Part shown: piece by piece, positions 63,699-64,000 of the stretch | Position numbering within the stretch: the stretch's first letter is position 1 | Layout: the number at the start of each line of letters is the position of its first letter | Origin: Galbibacter kalidii | GTDB taxonomy: Bacteria; Bacteroidota; Bacteroidia; Flavobacteriales; Flavobacteriaceae | NCBI RefSeq assembly: GCF_026241135.1 | Contig: NZ_JAPFGA010000004.1 | Span: 124,001 to 188,000, forward strand | DNA length: 64,000 bases | Direction: 5' to 3' | The notes under the pieces: model-generated | The model's input: only the letters and a program-made list of their open reading frames with translations | Told to the model about the DNA's origin: nothing | Database searches by the model: none | Translations under genes and position numbers: made by a program

Positions 63699-64000
63699 GC
63701 TATGTTTGTGTATCATTTTCTTTTGATAGAGATGTTGTTGAAGAGTAAATAAAAACTTATTTTATCCTTAAATTCTTACATTTTAACAAAATTTTTCGTT
63801 CAATTTACTTTTTTAATAATAAAATATTTCCTAACTTGGTGGAGAAGTTGATGGGAAAATGCTATGAAAAAGCAGCTTCCTTGAAAAAAGAAATTGATTT
63901 TGTTTATTTATTGGTTAGGTTGTTGTAGAAAGCGCACATTTTTTAATGTTGTGCTTTCTCAATTTTTAGGGGTTTCTGATTTGGTTTTTTCTTCAATTTA
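63699..64000. other. Spacer with a hairpin and a 25-codon frame
   Basis: Most of the stretch is AT-rich without a gene. A 25-codon frame runs from 63851 to 63928 (MGKCYEKAASLKKEIDF at its start). It is followed at once by a hairpin at about 63927-63959 (AGAAAG-C-GCAC with GTGCTTTCT). There is not enough to call a gene. Confidence 0.3.

Overview
The window looks like chromosomal DNA from a member of the family Flavobacteriaceae (phylum Bacteroidota). The evidence is two SusC/SusD outer-membrane pairs, the gliding ABC-transporter ATPase GldA, lipoproteins with an acidic surface-export signal after the lipid cysteine, families such as DUF4136, DUF5723 and CtlX, few purine-rich Shine-Dalgarno sequences, and several promoters of the Bacteroidota type (TTTG, about 19 bases, TAnnTTTG). 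No rRNA, tRNA, phage, transposase or CRISPR array was recognised.

Layout. 1-7.3 kb: end of a DUF2807 gene, gldA and purK on the minus strand, then the hpt-adk-obgE group, a DUF4136 lipoprotein and mpl. 7.7-12.4 kb: a susC/susD pair. 12.7-19.0 kb: radC, a polysaccharide-deacetylase-like gene, a YjjG-type HAD phosphatase, and three exported or outer-membrane proteins of unknown role. 19.6-22.8 kb: rarA, a rhomboid protease and rlmB. 22.9-27.7 kb: a second susD/susC pair on the minus strand. 27.7-29.0 kb: 1.3 kb without a convincing gene. 29.0-46.4 kb: one 32-gene str-S10-spc-alpha cluster, rpsL to rplQ, opening with a near-perfect promoter and closing with a strong terminator. 46.7-52.7 kb: carA-eno, a glycogen synthase and gltA. 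52.8-58.5 kb: two guanidino-group hydrolases (an ADDH-like enzyme and CtlX), an Rrf2 regulator with a CysH-like reductase, an amidase lipoprotein and an M14 peptidase. 58.5-61.7 kb: repeat-rich accessory stretch with a SUMF1-domain gene, a 71-residue orphan, an HxlR regulator and a DUF6194 gene. 61.7-63.6 kb: htpG.

How the genes fit together. The large cluster makes most of the ribosome plus EF-G, IF-1, SecY and the RNA polymerase alpha subunit. tuf and map are missing from it, and adk lies instead in the hpt-adk-obgE group. purK, hpt, adk and carA supply nucleotides. eno, gltA and glgA belong to central carbon and storage metabolism. The susCD pairs import oligomeric nutrients.

No clearly new multi-gene system was found. 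The most unusual content is in the intergenic DNA: several families of structured dispersed repeats, including one whose 9-bp stem changes sequence between copies while staying perfectly paired, and a 350-bp element present twice in inverted orientation. Other points of interest are an operator-like palindrome in front of cysH, tandem sites between hxlR and a DUF6194 gene, two apparently leaderless genes, and a folded leader just before rpsD.
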